This document shows, piece after piece, positions 37,837-54,168 of a stretch of 64,000 nucleotides of DNA (positions within the stretch are counted from its first letter, which is position 1; every line of letters starts with the position of its first letter). A program made the translations under genes and the position numbers. The notes under the pieces are model-generated. The model was not told where the DNA came from, did no database searches, and saw nothing but the letters and a program-made list of their open reading frames with translations. Source of the DNA: Gavia stellata (taxonomy: Eukaryota; Chordata; Aves; Gaviiformes; Gaviidae); assembly GCF_030936135.1 (NCBI RefSeq), contig NC_082594.1, positions 21,991,553 through 22,055,552 on the forward strand. Reading direction: 5' to 3'.

Positions 37837-39745
37837 GCACCCCTTTTAGGGAAGGGGAAGTGAATCAACTTTGTTCATCTGAAAAGTCTATTTTTCTAGA
37901 TTGATGCATTAATTAAATTGCATCCCAGGAGATTTATAAAAATTTTGCTACTTTTCCCTAGTCTGAAATACAAAATGAAATCATATTGAACAGCTATTTT
38001 CTTGTGAATAGAAACCTGTTTATGTATTTTTATTTTTGGCCCTAGTTTTAGAAATGTTCTATACTGCATTATTATTAAAGACTCTTGTAAAACCATCTAT
38101 TTAACCTAATGTTAGTAGCAGAATATTTTTTGTTAATAAGCTTTATACCATATGAATATATGCATATTTGTTTTTTTGTACAGATAAAATATATTCTAGT
38201 ACAAATACTAGAGTTCATATCTTCTGTTCCTGGATATGGCCTTTAAATCTACTTCAGGGTGTTTTTGTGTATATGGATGTAAATATATACAGTACAGTGC
38301 ACACATCTGTGTGTATGTATGTGTATATATATAATGTATAAAATACAGATGTGCAAACCTTGCCCCATAGACAGGTCTCCTTTTCTTTGTGTGTTCTGTT
38401 TCTCCATGTTGCCCTGTGGTCCCATATCTTGATGTTCCTAGGCGTTTCAAATAGTGGGTCCTGGGCTATGTCATCATTGCTTCTTGTGTTTTGTTGTTTA
38501 AGACCAGCTGAAATACAATGTTTACTATTTCATAAAGTTTGGTAAATAGTGGTTAGTAGCTGTATTTTTTTTAAACCTTTTTCTTGACCCATTTAGCAGC
38601 CAACTCTGAAGAAGAATCTGAGATCTTGACACAGACATTTCATAGGTAATGTTGCCAGACTGTTTGGTTTTTTTTTTCCCTGAGCTGAACAGTAGGGCGT
38701 TGCAGGATTTCAGCTGAAAACTCAGGATGCCACAAGGTCTGTGTGCAAGCAGAGAGTTGTCGGGCTGGATGAGCTTTTCCCTGCAATTGGGGGAGGTAGG
38801 ATATGCTATTCTAATGAAAACCCAAATTAGCTGTTACAAAACAGAGTTGATTCACTAGCTTCTTGTCAGTGCTACTAGCATTGACTCAAAAGCAGTTGCA
38901 TATCTGCTTTCAATACGAGGTATAGTACAATAAGTTGCTGCTAAAGAATGGAGGATGAAAATGATGTAATTTGAAGGTTAAAGCTATTGCAACAGTAGTT
39001 TATGAATCTTGCATATTACAACATCATAGCTTGTGCTGCGTCTCCAATTTGGTGTGCACTAGAAATAGCTGGGAAAACATCTTAAGGAGGAAATAGCTCA
39101 ATTGAGTATTTGCAAATAAAGATAGAGGTTGAAGTGTGAACATGGAACTTTGGAGCTGAGCTGCTTTTTATGTAGGTGATGTTTTGTATATACCATGCAT
39201 CAAATGAATATTCACAATCACTTTCACAAAAGCACCTTTTCTTTCTAAAACAGTTACAGTGCATAAGATTTTTCTAGTACCAGGTCATTTGCTTTCTATT
39301 GTTAAAGTGTTATTACCATTTTGTATGTTTTGGAAATGATGTCTGCAGTCAGCAGTGATTTGCTCTTTGACAAATGTTCAGTTTGTCACTTGATCTGATA
39401 AAATTAAGGGAAACTGAGCACAGAATTCTTCACTTTTGTACTTGTATGTTATTGCATCTTTGTGAGCAGTCTCTTAGGAAGGGATATAATGTGGGGATTT
39501 TATGTGTTGGAAAAATAAAGCTTACAGTTTATTTTGATTTCAACCTTTTTTAAACTTTCATTGGGCTGCAGTCAAAACCGTAATGTTTGTATTCCTTTGT
39601 TATTGCTTTTTTTAATAGTTAATATGTTAAACCACTGGACTCTCTTGTAATGTATTAATTTGTGAAACTAATTCTAAATGTGTACTGTTTGTCCATATGT
39701 GCAACCTACCATTGTGCAAACAATAAAACAATAATGCTGTGATCC
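37837..39745 (+). other. NUP58: NUP58 3' UTR (inferred extent)
   Basis: AT-rich noncoding sequence follows the stop codon. Three candidate poly(A) signals are ATTAAA at 38074-38079, AATAAA at 39514-39519 and AATAAA at 39722-39727. The last is followed by GT- and T-rich sequence and is the most likely distal end. A Pumilio-type TGTAAATA lies at 38278-38285 within a TG/TA-rich microsatellite (about 38,270-38,345). Confidence 0.6.
39722..39727 (+). terminator. NUP58: Likely distal NUP58 poly(A) signal
   Basis: AATAAA is followed within about 30 bases by TGTG and then T-rich sequence, a typical cleavage-site arrangement. An earlier AATAAA at 39514-39519 is an alternative. Confidence 0.5.
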
Positions 39746-42700
39746 TTGTAATACATATGTGCCTATTTGAAAGATCTTTTCCTGTTGTTCTCCTGTGTTA
39801 CAGGAGAAACAAAAGTGTCATCAGCTAGTGTGTAGAATTGTTTTTCCTAGAATGTATGTAGTGCAAAATTGTTCTTGCTGAAGTTAGGGCCTTAATCTCT
39901 GGATTGGAAGTGGGAGGGTGAAGGGAGGTATTATATTACAGGTTTGTCTAGAATCTCTTCATGGTGCGCTATATAAACCTGGATCGTGCTGTAATGTAAC
40001 ACAGCACTAGGTATGGCTTTGTAAATTTGAAAGCAGTCTGAGCCTCCTGGGTACTTGTCTTCTGTTTCTTTTCACATTAAAGCAACAGTTACGTCCTTAA
40101 TTTAAGCTAAGTGAAAAAGTGATTATGTAATAGAATAATCACATGCTGGAGTACAAAATAAAGTCAAAATGGGATTTGAAATAATTATATTCCCAGAATA
40201 TTACTTGGGTGGTTGAATTTAGCCATGATTTTCAGGGATCAGCATTGTATACACTGTTTCAAATTATTTTTTTTTCCAATTTAAAGATGCGTAATATAAT
40301 TAGAGTGCAAAATACAAATACATTCAAGGTGTGGCTTGGTTTTCTACAAGGCAGGTTAAGAAGCTGACCTGTACTTGATTTCATTTCATGGTGTTTAAGT
40401 CTGGATTATTTGTTCTGTAAAGAAAGGAAAATATGTACTGGAGGAAGGCTGGAGTCACATGTAGGATGTGGTTCTCCATTAGTTTGTACCTTGTTGTACG
40501 GCTGTGGTGTAAACTTACTTATGTGACCTCTAGTAAAAGAAAGAAGTAACTTGTTTTTTCTTCACTGCTCTCCCTACAATGAACATAGCAGGAGGTAGGG
40601 TATCGTTATGCCTTAGGCTACTTGCTTCATGAACCTCTTCCTGGTCCAGCATCTCAAAACTTCCTTTACGCTCACATTTGTGTCTGTTCCTGACAAGCTG
40701 GCTAGCTAGATACCACCACACTTACTGCTTGCTTGCAGATTGGGAGGGAGGAGGTTGAAATAAGATGGAGTTCAGTAGAGTTATGTATCTTCCTCACCAC
40801 AGGAAATCCAAATCCAGCTATGCCCCTTCCATCTACATATTCATAACATAATAGCATTTTGAACCGTGATTGTTTTTATAGCAGAATTTTAAAAATTAAA
40901 ATGAAGTTCAGAAATACAGGTTTAGCGGCCTTTTTTCCCCCTCTTTGACATCAGTGGTTTTTATTTGTTTTTTTCCAGTCTGCTACTCATGTTAATGGTA
41001 GAAATAATCCAGAGTCAGTCATGTCAGCTCTTACGTGTTACTGGTTCTAATACCTGGAATGTCTCAGCAGAAGATACGAAAGAAGCACCTTGTAGGTTCT
41101 TAGTGAGAAAATAAGAGTAACTGCATAGAAAAATCCATCCATACTGTAAAGCGTAAATGCCTTATACTCTATAAAAGTTTGTTTCCCTAAAACTCTTACT
41201 CAAGTTTATAAGAACAAAGAACTGGCTATGTGCAAAGATTTCCAGCAATAAATTAGGCAGGTTTTGGGCTAATTGCTGCGGTTGTGCTGTCAGGCTGTTT
41301 CCCTCTTCCCTTTCATTAAGTACCTTTCAACACTGTGGCTAGTATCTCCAGACAATGATGGATGGTTTAGGTATCACAGTAGTAGATTTGAACAACTTCT
41401 CGTGAAAATCAGCAGCTGGGCTTGGGGAGGGGAGCGTCACCGAGCTGATGTCCGGAGCTGCTCTGGAAGGCAGCAGTGAGCTGCTGCGACAGTGCCTGTG
41501 GAGCTTCAGCCCAGCTATAACATGCAATCTCCACCCAACCGGACAGGTAGGTTGCTTAAAAGGAGGATGGAGGTGGTGAGGAGGAAGGAGAAGTGTGGGG
41601 AGAGATTAAGGGATGCAGAGCACAAGGCTTCCGATTGTGAATGGGACAACTTTGTTTTAATTCAGTTTGGGATCATTTCATCCAAACTTAATGTTGAATA
41701 TTTATATGCTGGTATTTTTGTAGTCCCAATCAACTGAGTTTGCATTTTTTTGTATTGGTTGAATGTTGCATTTATTAGGTAGAAATAGATGATCATAGCA
41801 GTTTCATCTTCTACATGGGTGACATTTTTTTAGTTGTAGGGGGAAAAAATTATAAATTAATAACCAAAGGAATTAATAAAAAGAATAAACTTAAGGGAAT
41901 CGTATCAGGAGTCCAATAGCTCTGTTGGAGAATGCTGCTTTCACCAGGTGGCAGGAGGCTGGCAGTTACATACTGCCACTACAAAGCCCTCGCAAGCATA
42001 GCTGTCATGCAGTATGTCACCTGTTGTTTCTGGGTCATTCACATTTTTTTACACTTTTTTTTTAAGGTGGTAGGATTTTGCTGAAGGTCAATATTTGAAT
42101 GATAATTCTGACCCATTTGACTCCTGTTGTTATGAGGTTTACTACTTAATGCTTTTTTACTCCGCCCCAGGAATTTAATCTTTATAGCCCATCGCTGCAG
42201 TTGAAGTGCCACAGCAAGGAGGTGAGTGGACTATGTGTTGCTTTAGCGTTGATAACTTTTCCAAAGAATGGTTTGCTTTCTGTTTTCTCACCTTTTAGAA
42301 GTGAGGCAATTCTAGCTTATTATGAACAGGTTATGATTAAGTTTAGAAGCTTCTACAAACCAGAAAAGCTTCTGGGTTGATTTTACTTTTTTTGAGTATA
42401 GATCTGCCCCCACCAGGATATCAGGTCAATTCTGTTGAATACTTGCATGGAAAACTTGGAATAAATACTCCTGTCCTAAACAGGTCAATAGCTGAACAGG
42501 CGAAAGATACTTTACTTGTTTGTTCAACTAATGTTTCACAAGCTGATGGATTTCCCTCCTTCTTTTCTCTCCAATGCAGGTGTCACTCTACGGCGTGTGC
42601 TTGGGCAGCAGCAGGACAGCAGCCTTCTAGAACGTTGTATAATTGCTTCCAAAATCCGTTTCTGATTAGAGGCTGGTGTTTATCTCCTGGGCAAGAAATC

Positions 42701-45700
42701 CCTTGCTGGCTCTGTGTATTTAATGCGGCACGTTGTGGTAACAGATATGTTTTAGAGGTGATGATCCCAGTAACAAAAGCAAGCTGGGATGATGAGGTTT
42801 TGATCAGACACTACAGTGTAGCAAAAAGGGAAGGAAACACAGACTTGACAAATACTCAAAATCAATTATTCAAAATCAAACTATTTATTATATGAAACTT
42901 GAAATTCTGAGAAGTATCATGTACTCTTAATAAGGGAAGAAGGGGGTAAGTTCTCATGGGAAGAAAAATTGTGACAGGCAGCTTGAGTAGACTTTCAGCT
43001 GGGTGAAACCTTGGGGGAAAAAATATGCACGAACTATGTACAGTTAGGTAGCTAAAGCTAGTCTATTAACTCCTGCATGGTTACATACCCAAGTAGAAGA
43101 TACTCTAAACCGAAAAAACACCAAAAAACTAATCCTGTTAACAGTGTTAGTATTTCTTGGCTGTTTGAACTACCTTTATTTCTTTATCAATATACACATA
43201 AAGGAATCGAACCTTTGAGCATAAACACTTTTGCTGTTGTTCTATCTAGGGATAAGGTAAGGTACATGTGATAAAGGAGTCCTTACTGAAAAAAAGTCCA
43301 CCTTTCAAAAAAAGGCTTGGAATGGGTGGGCCCAAATGCTAAATGGATACAATGGCAGTGAGCAGTTAGGTCAGCACTGCCCTAGTCCTTAGTAGTCTGG
43401 GGACATGTCTCCATCTCTGCTGGAGATGGATGGACGACTGATGGTGAGCATACCTGTATCTTACCAGCATGCTGCCTTTGTTGTTTCGTGCAGCTGTGCT
43501 TGGCACAGCTCTCCAGTGTGTCGCCTCCTTTATCCTTAACAGCAAAGCCGAAGGCAGCTATGGCGGTTCTGATTTAGCATTAGGTCGGACAAAGTGAACC
43601 AACAGAAATGACAGCAAAAGGTACGTGCTAGCCTTAATGCCACGGAAGTGAGTCTTGGCAATGCACATTGTATCAGTTTCAAAAAGGAACGGTCTTTTTT
43701 TCTTTTATTTTGGCTGCTGACTAAGGGAACTGGTGGGTTTCTGAAGGAACTCACTGCAGCTAATGTCGCCATTGCTTACCCCCACAGTAGCAGAGTAATA
43801 CTTAAACTACAAGAATAGCTTTCAGCGAGCAGGCAGGTGTTCGCATACCTCTGGCAGCCAAACCAGAAGCAAGCCTTATCCCCGGGGAGGGGGAGGCCTG
43901 CTTTGGCTCTTAGCTAAGCTTATGCAGTACAGACCACAAGGGCAAAGCTCCTACTTGATCCCATGGTAGCAAAGTGAAGTTGATGCTGAATTCTGCTCCG
44001 AGAGTGAAGAGGGAAGGCTTTTAATATTGTTTATGTTGGCTTCAGGCATGGTAATGCTCTGTCAGTGCCAGTAGCAACCTCCTGTTTGTATCAGAGATGT
44101 GCAGATGTGGCTGGAACTGCGGGGAGACTGGCAGCTCGTCCAGATTGCCCTGCGCAGGGCAAGAATCACTGTACTGAAGATGTAGGTCTAATGCAAATGC
44201 CTATTAGCTTAAATTTATACTTGATTAGTAACACTATTTAGCTAGAAATTATTTTCTGAGTAATTTATCGCTTTACACTTGAGAAGTGTCACCTTCCTTG
44301 TCACCTCTCCCCATGCTTTATTTCTAGTGCCGCAGCCGCCGGTACAGCTGTCATTTGTTGCTCTGTCGTGGTGATCCCCGCACTGTGGTGGTAAAGGGGT
44401 TTGCCAGGCTTCAGAGCTGCTGAGAAGTACTGGGGCAAAAGGGATACTTGGATAAGATTGTGGGCAAAGGGAGATGGATGGTGATAGCATTCCAGCAGCG
44501 ACAGAAATAGTAACATTAAAAACCAGACACCGTTGGAGAGCGGTGGATGTATTGTTTAAAGTTAGCCCTGAGACTGGAGGGGGGGCATTGAAATCCAAAG
44601 CCTCGTTGCTAGGTTGTATCACCTTGAAGGTAAGTCGTATTTGATCTATGCTATTGATGTCAAGTAAAATAGTAGTGATGCAAGCAGATACAGTCTTTTT
44701 ACTTCTTTTGTAAGCAGTATAAAAAAGAAGTCCTGATCTAGAAAATATTCTCATAAATATTGTTAATTTTCCGCACCAAGTTGCCGCTTCTTGCTCATCT
44801 GCACTAATAATCCCTATGTAAAATCAAAAACTGCAAATTAAGTTGTAGTTTAAGTCCCGTTCAACCATACCAAGAGGAGAAGCACCTTTTTCTTGTCTGG
44901 AGCTCATTAACCTTACTGTACAGGCAGCAGTCTGGGCTACAGCTGCATAGTGATGCTGCTTTCACTGTATTGTGCCTAAATCCTTGTCTTCCGCTCTGGC
45001 ATTAGGAGGTGAGCAACAGTAAAATTCTGTTTCTCTTCCTGCGTTCGATAAAATGCTTATGCTTTATGGTCTGTGCAGTATAAACTGGAGTGTGAATATG
45101 GAAAATTCCTGCACTTTGGGGTTTTTCTTTTTTCAATTGAAATAACTTTCTAATAATGATGCCTTGTCAAATTGGCCAGTCTCACTGGGAGAGCGGGCTG
45201 TGGAAAGATGGATTTAGTCCATAATAAGTAATTCTTCCTCTCCTCTTGTCTGAGGAGGGGAAAAAAGCTAAAACTCTTTCCTTTTTGCTAGTGGCTCGAG
45301 TGGTTGGTTACAGCAGAAATAATAATTCGATTAGGAAACGGCACCCCTTTCAATCTGACGATGTGCACATCAGCTTTGTCTTTTATACTGTAACAGCAAT
45401 CTGTTGTGTCCGCAGTAAGCAGGAGCTCCAAAAATCAACGTACTAAGACTCCTGGGAGAAGAGCGTGACAGTTGTATTGATCACAGCCGAGTAGTCGGAC
45501 AATGCTAACAAACTCCCTAAAGCCCCGGTCTGACTGGGCTCAGTGTTGAAACTGTGGGATGTTTTCTGAGAAACAGCCTCCTCCTTAACTTGTTGCGATA
45601 TTGCCCTCGTGAATTTGGAGGGAGATGTCCCCGAGCACTTACAGATACTCTTACCCGGTCACCCCGCTCCCTTCAGCCTGCATCCCTTAACACAGTTATC

Positions 45701-48700
45701 AAGACGGCGGTGTGTTTTGGAGCCAGCCATGCGATACTGGAGGTGTCTGCATTGGCTGTGATAATGTGGTGCCAGCGCTGATGTCTGGTGTCATTTCTGT
45801 GTAGGCCGAGACAGCGAGCACCGATAGCAGAAGCCAAATCTTTCCATATTGATGTGCTTGGTGCCGGTACAGCCCCTGCAGATTCACCGCCCAGCCCTTG
45901 AGGAGTGTGTGAACTTCATATCATTTCATTCAAGGTTATTTTTACAGTCCTTTGACTCTTTCTGTGAGACTATTTTTTTTTTCCTTGGGTCATCTTGTTC
46001 TAATTATTTTCCAGGAAATGAGAGCCAATAAAAGAAAGCCCTTCTGCTATGAATACACGTGTATGTTAAAATGTAGATATTAAATACGTTCCCTAAGCAG
46101 AAATAAAAACCAGCCCGGCTTATGCAAGTAATACCGCAATCGGAGTAGCAGTTTGGGCCTTTAAATATACTGATGGTGTAAATAATACTTACCACAGGTA
46201 TAGCTGCACTAGCGTAAAAGGTAACTAATAACCAGCGCAGGAAGGAAAGCCCGCTAATTTAAGTTCATATATTCTGGTAACTATCTTCACCTGGGAAATT
46301 ACATTAGTATAACCTGTCAGTGAAGACTGCACTCTTGATTACAACAGTTCTTTGTACAAAACCCATAGCGACGGTGTTTTACTAACGCTACCCTTCCCAC
46401 TAACTTCACATGGGGGCAGCAAGGCATTGCTTTATCAGTGGGAAATACGGTTTTACCTGAGGAGCGACTGTGCCAGCATAAATGTACAAGATACAGGGAT
46501 TTCTGACTCCAAGGTGATTTGGTTGTAAGTTTAAAAAAACCCCAAACAACAAAACCCCGAGGTTTTTTAAATAACTAAACTCCTCCATACTTAGCTTGGG
46601 TTTCAGATGGGAATTGATTCCATTATTTTGTATTACCAGGAGGAGGAATCTCTACTGATGAAGTGTTAAGCTGCAATATGTAAGTGTACAAACTGCAATA
46701 AAATCCAGCTCTTGCAGGAAGCATGGCCTGGCTTTTACATGCCAAGTGATCTAAACGATAGTACTGTGATGATGAATTCTAGCTTTTCTCTGGGAGAAGG
46801 GAGGGAGAAGACTTCAGGTTATGAGTTTTAATTTATAATCCTGATTTGCAACTTTGTGGACGCAACTGCAGAGCCAAAGTAATTCCCGAATCCAGTTTTT
46901 CAAGGTTTCTGATGAGGCTTCAAAATTGTTTGACAGTAATGATTTAATGGCAGATACACTAGCTAAATATAACGAGAAGGATACATAAATGCCTGTTTGT
47001 CATCCAGGGCTGGGCGATGAAAAGCAGGAAATCTCACTTGTACCCAAGTGACTAGGCTACCAAGAATGGAACAGAATATCCCAAAGAAGAAGAGAAGAAA
47101 GCATCCATCCATCCACCCTCCAAAGTTTGTCTCCAATGGGTTGATAGGAGTTGCTGCCAGTTTTGTGTCTCTTTTACCACCACGAGAATGTGGCAAGTTG
47201 CAGAGCATGGGTTGGAAATACGATAGGGAAAACAGAACATCCCTAAGAGCAAGAGCCACTTACACACCCATGGACACTCAATGCCGCTCAGAGAGTCGTG
47301 TTGCAGGGTTTTCCTTTTCCCGACTCTAAGAAGGTTCCAACCAAACTAGAGATACAGAATAAGGCAGCAGGTCTGTGTTCCTGCTTTATCTTGGAGAATT
47401 TGTAAGATGGACACCCAAGGAGGGGGGAGAGGGACTGTTGTTTCTTTCTTATTATTGTTACACCTTCCTCTAATCTGTCCTTTCTCTTCTTTCCTCCCTG
47501 CCCAACGCACGCTGGCACAGCCAGTCCCGACAGATGTCTGCGGTACCTCGCTGTGACCGGTTCAGCAGCTCAGACTCAAGGTGGGGTGTCCATGGTTTTC
47601 CCCCTGTTGAACTGGGAGCTCTTAAGGACAGAAGACATGCTTTTGTATTATCCCTCCTTTTGTGCCTTTCCTACTTCTGAGGTCTTGGTTTTTTGGTTTT
47701 TTTTTTTTTTTTTTTTTGATTTAACATGGAAGCAGTTGTATTTGCAAGGCGCTTTAGCAAATGAGGCCTGCAAACCTCAGGAAAGCGAAGCACAGTGTTC
47801 TGAAGGCATGTAAATACTTCTTAAAAATTCCCACCTGTAGAGGGACTGTAGTAGTAAACCAGCTGAAAGGTTTTTGTTGTAATAAGGACACAATCTGTCA
47901 ATGCAGTCACTGAATGAATTTACAAGGTAAGAAGATACCGGTCTTACACAGCCACTTAAGCATACGGTGCCGATTATCCAGCGGCAGCTTTGCCTGCAAG
48001 GACCAGCATCCCGGGCCAGCCTCTGCGGGCATCGCTCTCCCAGGGCCAGCGCAATGGCTGGGCGCTGGGTCCTGTAAAAGCTGTAACGTGCTGTAGATGT
48101 ACTTATCCCCTACGCTGCTGCACAGGCAGTTTGCAGTTCAGAGTGTTAAAAAGGATACGGAAAATGCACTTTACCAGTTTCAGACAACTAACGAAAGTAA
48201 TTTTAACAAATCTTGTTCTCCCTGCTCTAAGTGAGAAGCTTTTGCAGGAAACGCAGAACAGCGTGTGAGTTCTTCAGCTGACTGTGAAATAAAATGTGGT
48301 GTTTGCTTTCCTACGATCATGATTTGGGCTTAAGAAGGGCAAAGAACATCTCTACTGAGCCAAAGGCCTCAGACAACTACAACTGGTAGTAGTAGAAGCT
48401 TGGATACTTTTAGAAAAAATAAATTTGAAGCAGATAATAGAGATTTATAGACTATGTGATCATTATTGACCATCTCTAGGCTTTAAAAATCTTTGCCCCC
48501 TCTATGTTAAGAGCTGCAAGATGCTCAGTTTGATGGGAAATGGAACGTGACGGCCTTAGTGATGGGTTTAGTTTACACTGAAAAGAAAAGGATTGAGTTA
48601 ATGTTATGAAATTGCTAGACACAGGAAAGTAAGTGAAAAAGTTCCAGAGTAGCTACTTTTTGGGGGGGGGCTGGGGGTGTGTGCTTTAAATTTTAAATAA

Positions 48701-50199
48701 TACAGCTATTAAGTGATCAGCTTGTAAAGTCAGCTAGAAAAAAATATCTTTGCTAATTAGCCTGTCACTAACTACATTCTAAAGCGCTTTGCAAAGTGCC
48801 GAATGTTTTAAGTTTTACGAAAGCAGAGTGAGGTGCGCCGTTATCTCTGGTTGTACCCAGACAAGTCGAGACAAATTCTGAGCTTGAACATATAAAGTAC
48901 TTGTTATGGATAATCTCTGCAAAGGATCTGGTGCTGGTATTTTGCTGTGATCAAGGCTCCTAACTGAGAACACGTATGTGCTTGATAGGTTAAAAAGTAG
49001 ACTATCTTCTAATAGGCTGTTACTGCTATTGAAAGAGATCAGTGAAAGAGTATCAGTGGAACCACTGACTTGAAGGCTAGGGCTGGGAAAGTATTTTACT
49101 TGCCACGTATAAAAGAATAAAGAAGCTGCTTTTCTTATTATGAAAATGTCAGTGCAACCCAGATTTAACGAAAAAGATCTTGCAGGAAGACCTCGGGGAA
49201 TGTAGGCATTTAACAGCTGCCGTGCTGTCACTTGGGGCTGCCAGACGCCCCGATGGGTCACTGATGGGAGCTTGTGGTTTTAACTCCTTCCCCAGACACC
49301 CCCCTTCCCTCGCTGTGCCTCGATGCTGACCCACAGCATGGGGGTGTCTTGGGCAATGGGTGCTCTGGGTGCTGCGGGCTGATTGTATGAAATCTGTCAC
49401 CGGTCACGACTGTCTGTGGTGTGCTCCTCACCCCAAACCCAACACGCTAGAGCTGACAGCTCTGGGTAACTGCCTATCAGGTTTTGAGATGGAGCATCTC
49501 AAACTCCATCATTCAAAACCCCGCAAGTTTCTTCTCGTTTGTCCAGCTGGGTTGATACGGGCGATGCGGAACCTGTCCCACTGCAATCCCGCTTTTCATC
49601 TTGATAACAAGCTTTTCCAAAGGTTGGCTGCTCTGGGTTACTAATCCTCTCTGGGGTAAGGCACGAGATGTGTGGAAACCACGGCTGCACCCTGCCCTTG
49701 CAGTGGGCTGGCTCTGGCTGTGGGCTGAGCTGGGAAAGGGACACGGCTGGGAAGTAACTTGCTGGGAGCAGCAGCAAAGCCGAGGGGGCAAAATGGAATT
49801 ACCTGGGCTGTAATTTGACCAGAATCTTCTGGTCCAGACTAAATACCTCTGTGAAAGCCTGCAGCTGTCTAGGAGCGGCTGAAAAGAGAACAAAAGAGGG
49901 AGGTGAAAATGGAGGGGGAAGGATTGGTATGTTATTAGCGAAAGACAGGAATTTAATTGAAGAAGAAACACTTGAATGAGACAAACATAATTTTGCAGTC
50001 ACCTTCCTCATGGTGAAATGACTTAGCAGCAGGACTGAAAAACAGCAACAGTTATCTCAGCCACCCCCTTTTCTGCCTTTTTAATATAAGAAGTTATTTT
50101 GTACTCGATCTACTGTCTTGTAAGCAACAGCTGTGGTTGGGAAGACGCGAGTTGTTTTTCATCTCTCCATAAAAGTCAAACTTCAGGGACGCTTCAGCA
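39746..50199. other. Intergenic region between NUP58 and SHISA2
   Basis: About 10.4 kb without a gene I can support. The longest frames (172 codons at 42377-42895 plus, 170 at 44242-44754 minus) have no family resemblance and no splice or promoter context. Landmarks are an AATAAA at 40158-40163, a 12-bp palindrome with a CACGTG core at 46053-46064, a 22-base T run at 47697-47718 and a G9 run at 48662-48670. Regulatory elements for SHISA2 are plausible here but not demonstrable from one sequence. Confidence 0.6.
47697..47718. repeat. Homopolymer T22
   Basis: Twenty-two consecutive T. It could mark the poly(A) tail of a minus-strand retrocopy, but the adjoining sequence to the right shows no poly(A) signal complement or coding remnant. 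Confidence 0.85.
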
Positions 50200-50506
50200 G
50201 CTCGGACCTGTTGGAGAGGCCATCCCCGCCCCGCTCCTTGAGCTGCTGTTAAGTCGGGAGGCAAAACCACCGCGCGCATTCAGAGCGGTGGCGTGTGCCC
50301 CTGCAGCCCGCGGCGCGGCGCGGCGGCCGCTCCTCGCGGGGGTCGGATGGCTGCTTTTTTGGGGGGGCGGAGGGGGGACTGGTTTCGGTCGTGCCGGCCG
50401 GCGGCGCAGCGGGGGGACGCCCGCCTGCGACGGCCACCGCGGGGCCCAGGGAAGCGGCGGCCCCCCCGCCCCGGGCGGCGGGCAGGGGGCGCGGGGCCGC
50501 CCCGTC

Positions 50507-50559
50507 GGGCGGGGGCGGGGCGGGCGCATGCGCGCTCGGCCGCCGCCGCTGCCTATAAG
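50507..50559 (+). promoter_or_regulatory. SHISA2: SHISA2 core promoter: G4 motif, NRF1-type site and TATA-like box
   Basis: Four G runs (GGGCGGGGGCGGGGCGGG) occupy 50507-50524 and abut an NRF1-type palindrome (GCGCATGCGCG) at 50524-50534. A TATA-like CTATAAGG sits at about 50553-50560. A start site near 50,583 would give a leader of about 385 nt. The start is inferred from the TATA spacing. Confidence 0.5.
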
Positions 50560-50694
50560 GGCGGGGCGCGGCTCCCCCCCCGCACCCAGCGGCTGTGCCG
50601 GGCGCGGCGCCGGACGGGGCGCACCGCGGCGGCGGCGGCTCAGCGCCCCCCCGGGCGGGCGGAGGAGTACAGCCGCAGCCGCCTACCTTCGCCC

Positions 50695-50760
50695 ATGGGC
50701 GCAGCGCAGGGCGCGCGCCGGGCCGTCGCGGCGCGGCGGCGGGGAGGGAGCAGCGAGTAG
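50695..50760 (+). other. Upstream ORF 1 in the SHISA2 leader
   Basis: ATG at 50695 (cccATGg context) opens a 21-codon frame ending in TAG at 50758-50760, wholly inside the inferred 5' UTR. It may lower translation of SHISA2. Confidence 0.4.
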
Positions 50761-50838
50761 CGGCGCCGCCCGCCCCCCCGCGCCGCCCGGCCGGTCCTTC
50801 CCGGCGGCGGCTCCGCACCCCGCGGGCCAGCCCCGGGC

Positions 50839-50937
50839 ATGCGGCGGCGGCAGGACCCGCGGCGAGACTCCCCGCAGCGCGGCGGCTACATGCCCCGGGG
50901 GGCCGAGCGGCGCTGCCCCGGCGCGGGGGGGCTCTGA
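50839..50937 (+). other. Upstream ORF 2 in the SHISA2 leader
   Basis: ATG at 50839 opens a 32-codon Arg/Gly/Pro-rich frame ending in TGA at 50935-50937, 30 nt before the main start codon. It contains a second in-frame ATG at 50889. Reinitiation over such a short gap would be inefficient. Confidence 0.4.
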
Positions 50938-53888
<2,951 letters not shown>

Positions 53889-54152
53889 TGCTGACGCCTT
53901 CCTCCCCCTCCCCGCTCGGCAGATTTTTAATATCTAAACTGAACGGAGGAGAAATACTTCCTCGGAAGAAAGCTCCCAGAACATCACTTGTAAATAATTT
54001 TGAAAGGCTCATGCATGTCAGACAGTGTTTATAAACCATTTATTTTCATCGGGGTCTGTTGCCAGAAACTGTAGGATGATATCTCTGAATTAACGTTGCC
54101 AGATACGCTGTCATTCCAGTGCATGATTTACAGCGGCGAAGGATTACGCTGA

Positions 54153-54168
54153 AAATGCATATGCATTT
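54153..54168. promoter_or_regulatory. Perfect palindrome containing a MORE-type POU dimer site
   Basis: AAATGCATATGCATTT is a perfect palindrome whose 12-bp core ATGCATATGCAT (54155-54166) is exactly the MORE element bound by Oct-factor dimers. It lies inside the SHISA2 3' UTR. Occupancy is not known. Confidence 0.45.

Noticed and set aside
42377..42895. A 172-codon plus-strand frame between the genes
   Set aside because: No family resemblance, no promoter, and no codon bias. A single frame of this size is expected by chance in 10 kb of intergenic DNA.
44242..44754. A 170-codon minus-strand frame between the genes
   Set aside because: No recognisable domain and no supporting splice or poly(A) context.
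47697..47718. T22 run considered as the tail of a minus-strand processed pseudogene
   Set aside because: The flanking sequence lacks a complementary poly(A) signal, coding remnant and target-site duplication.
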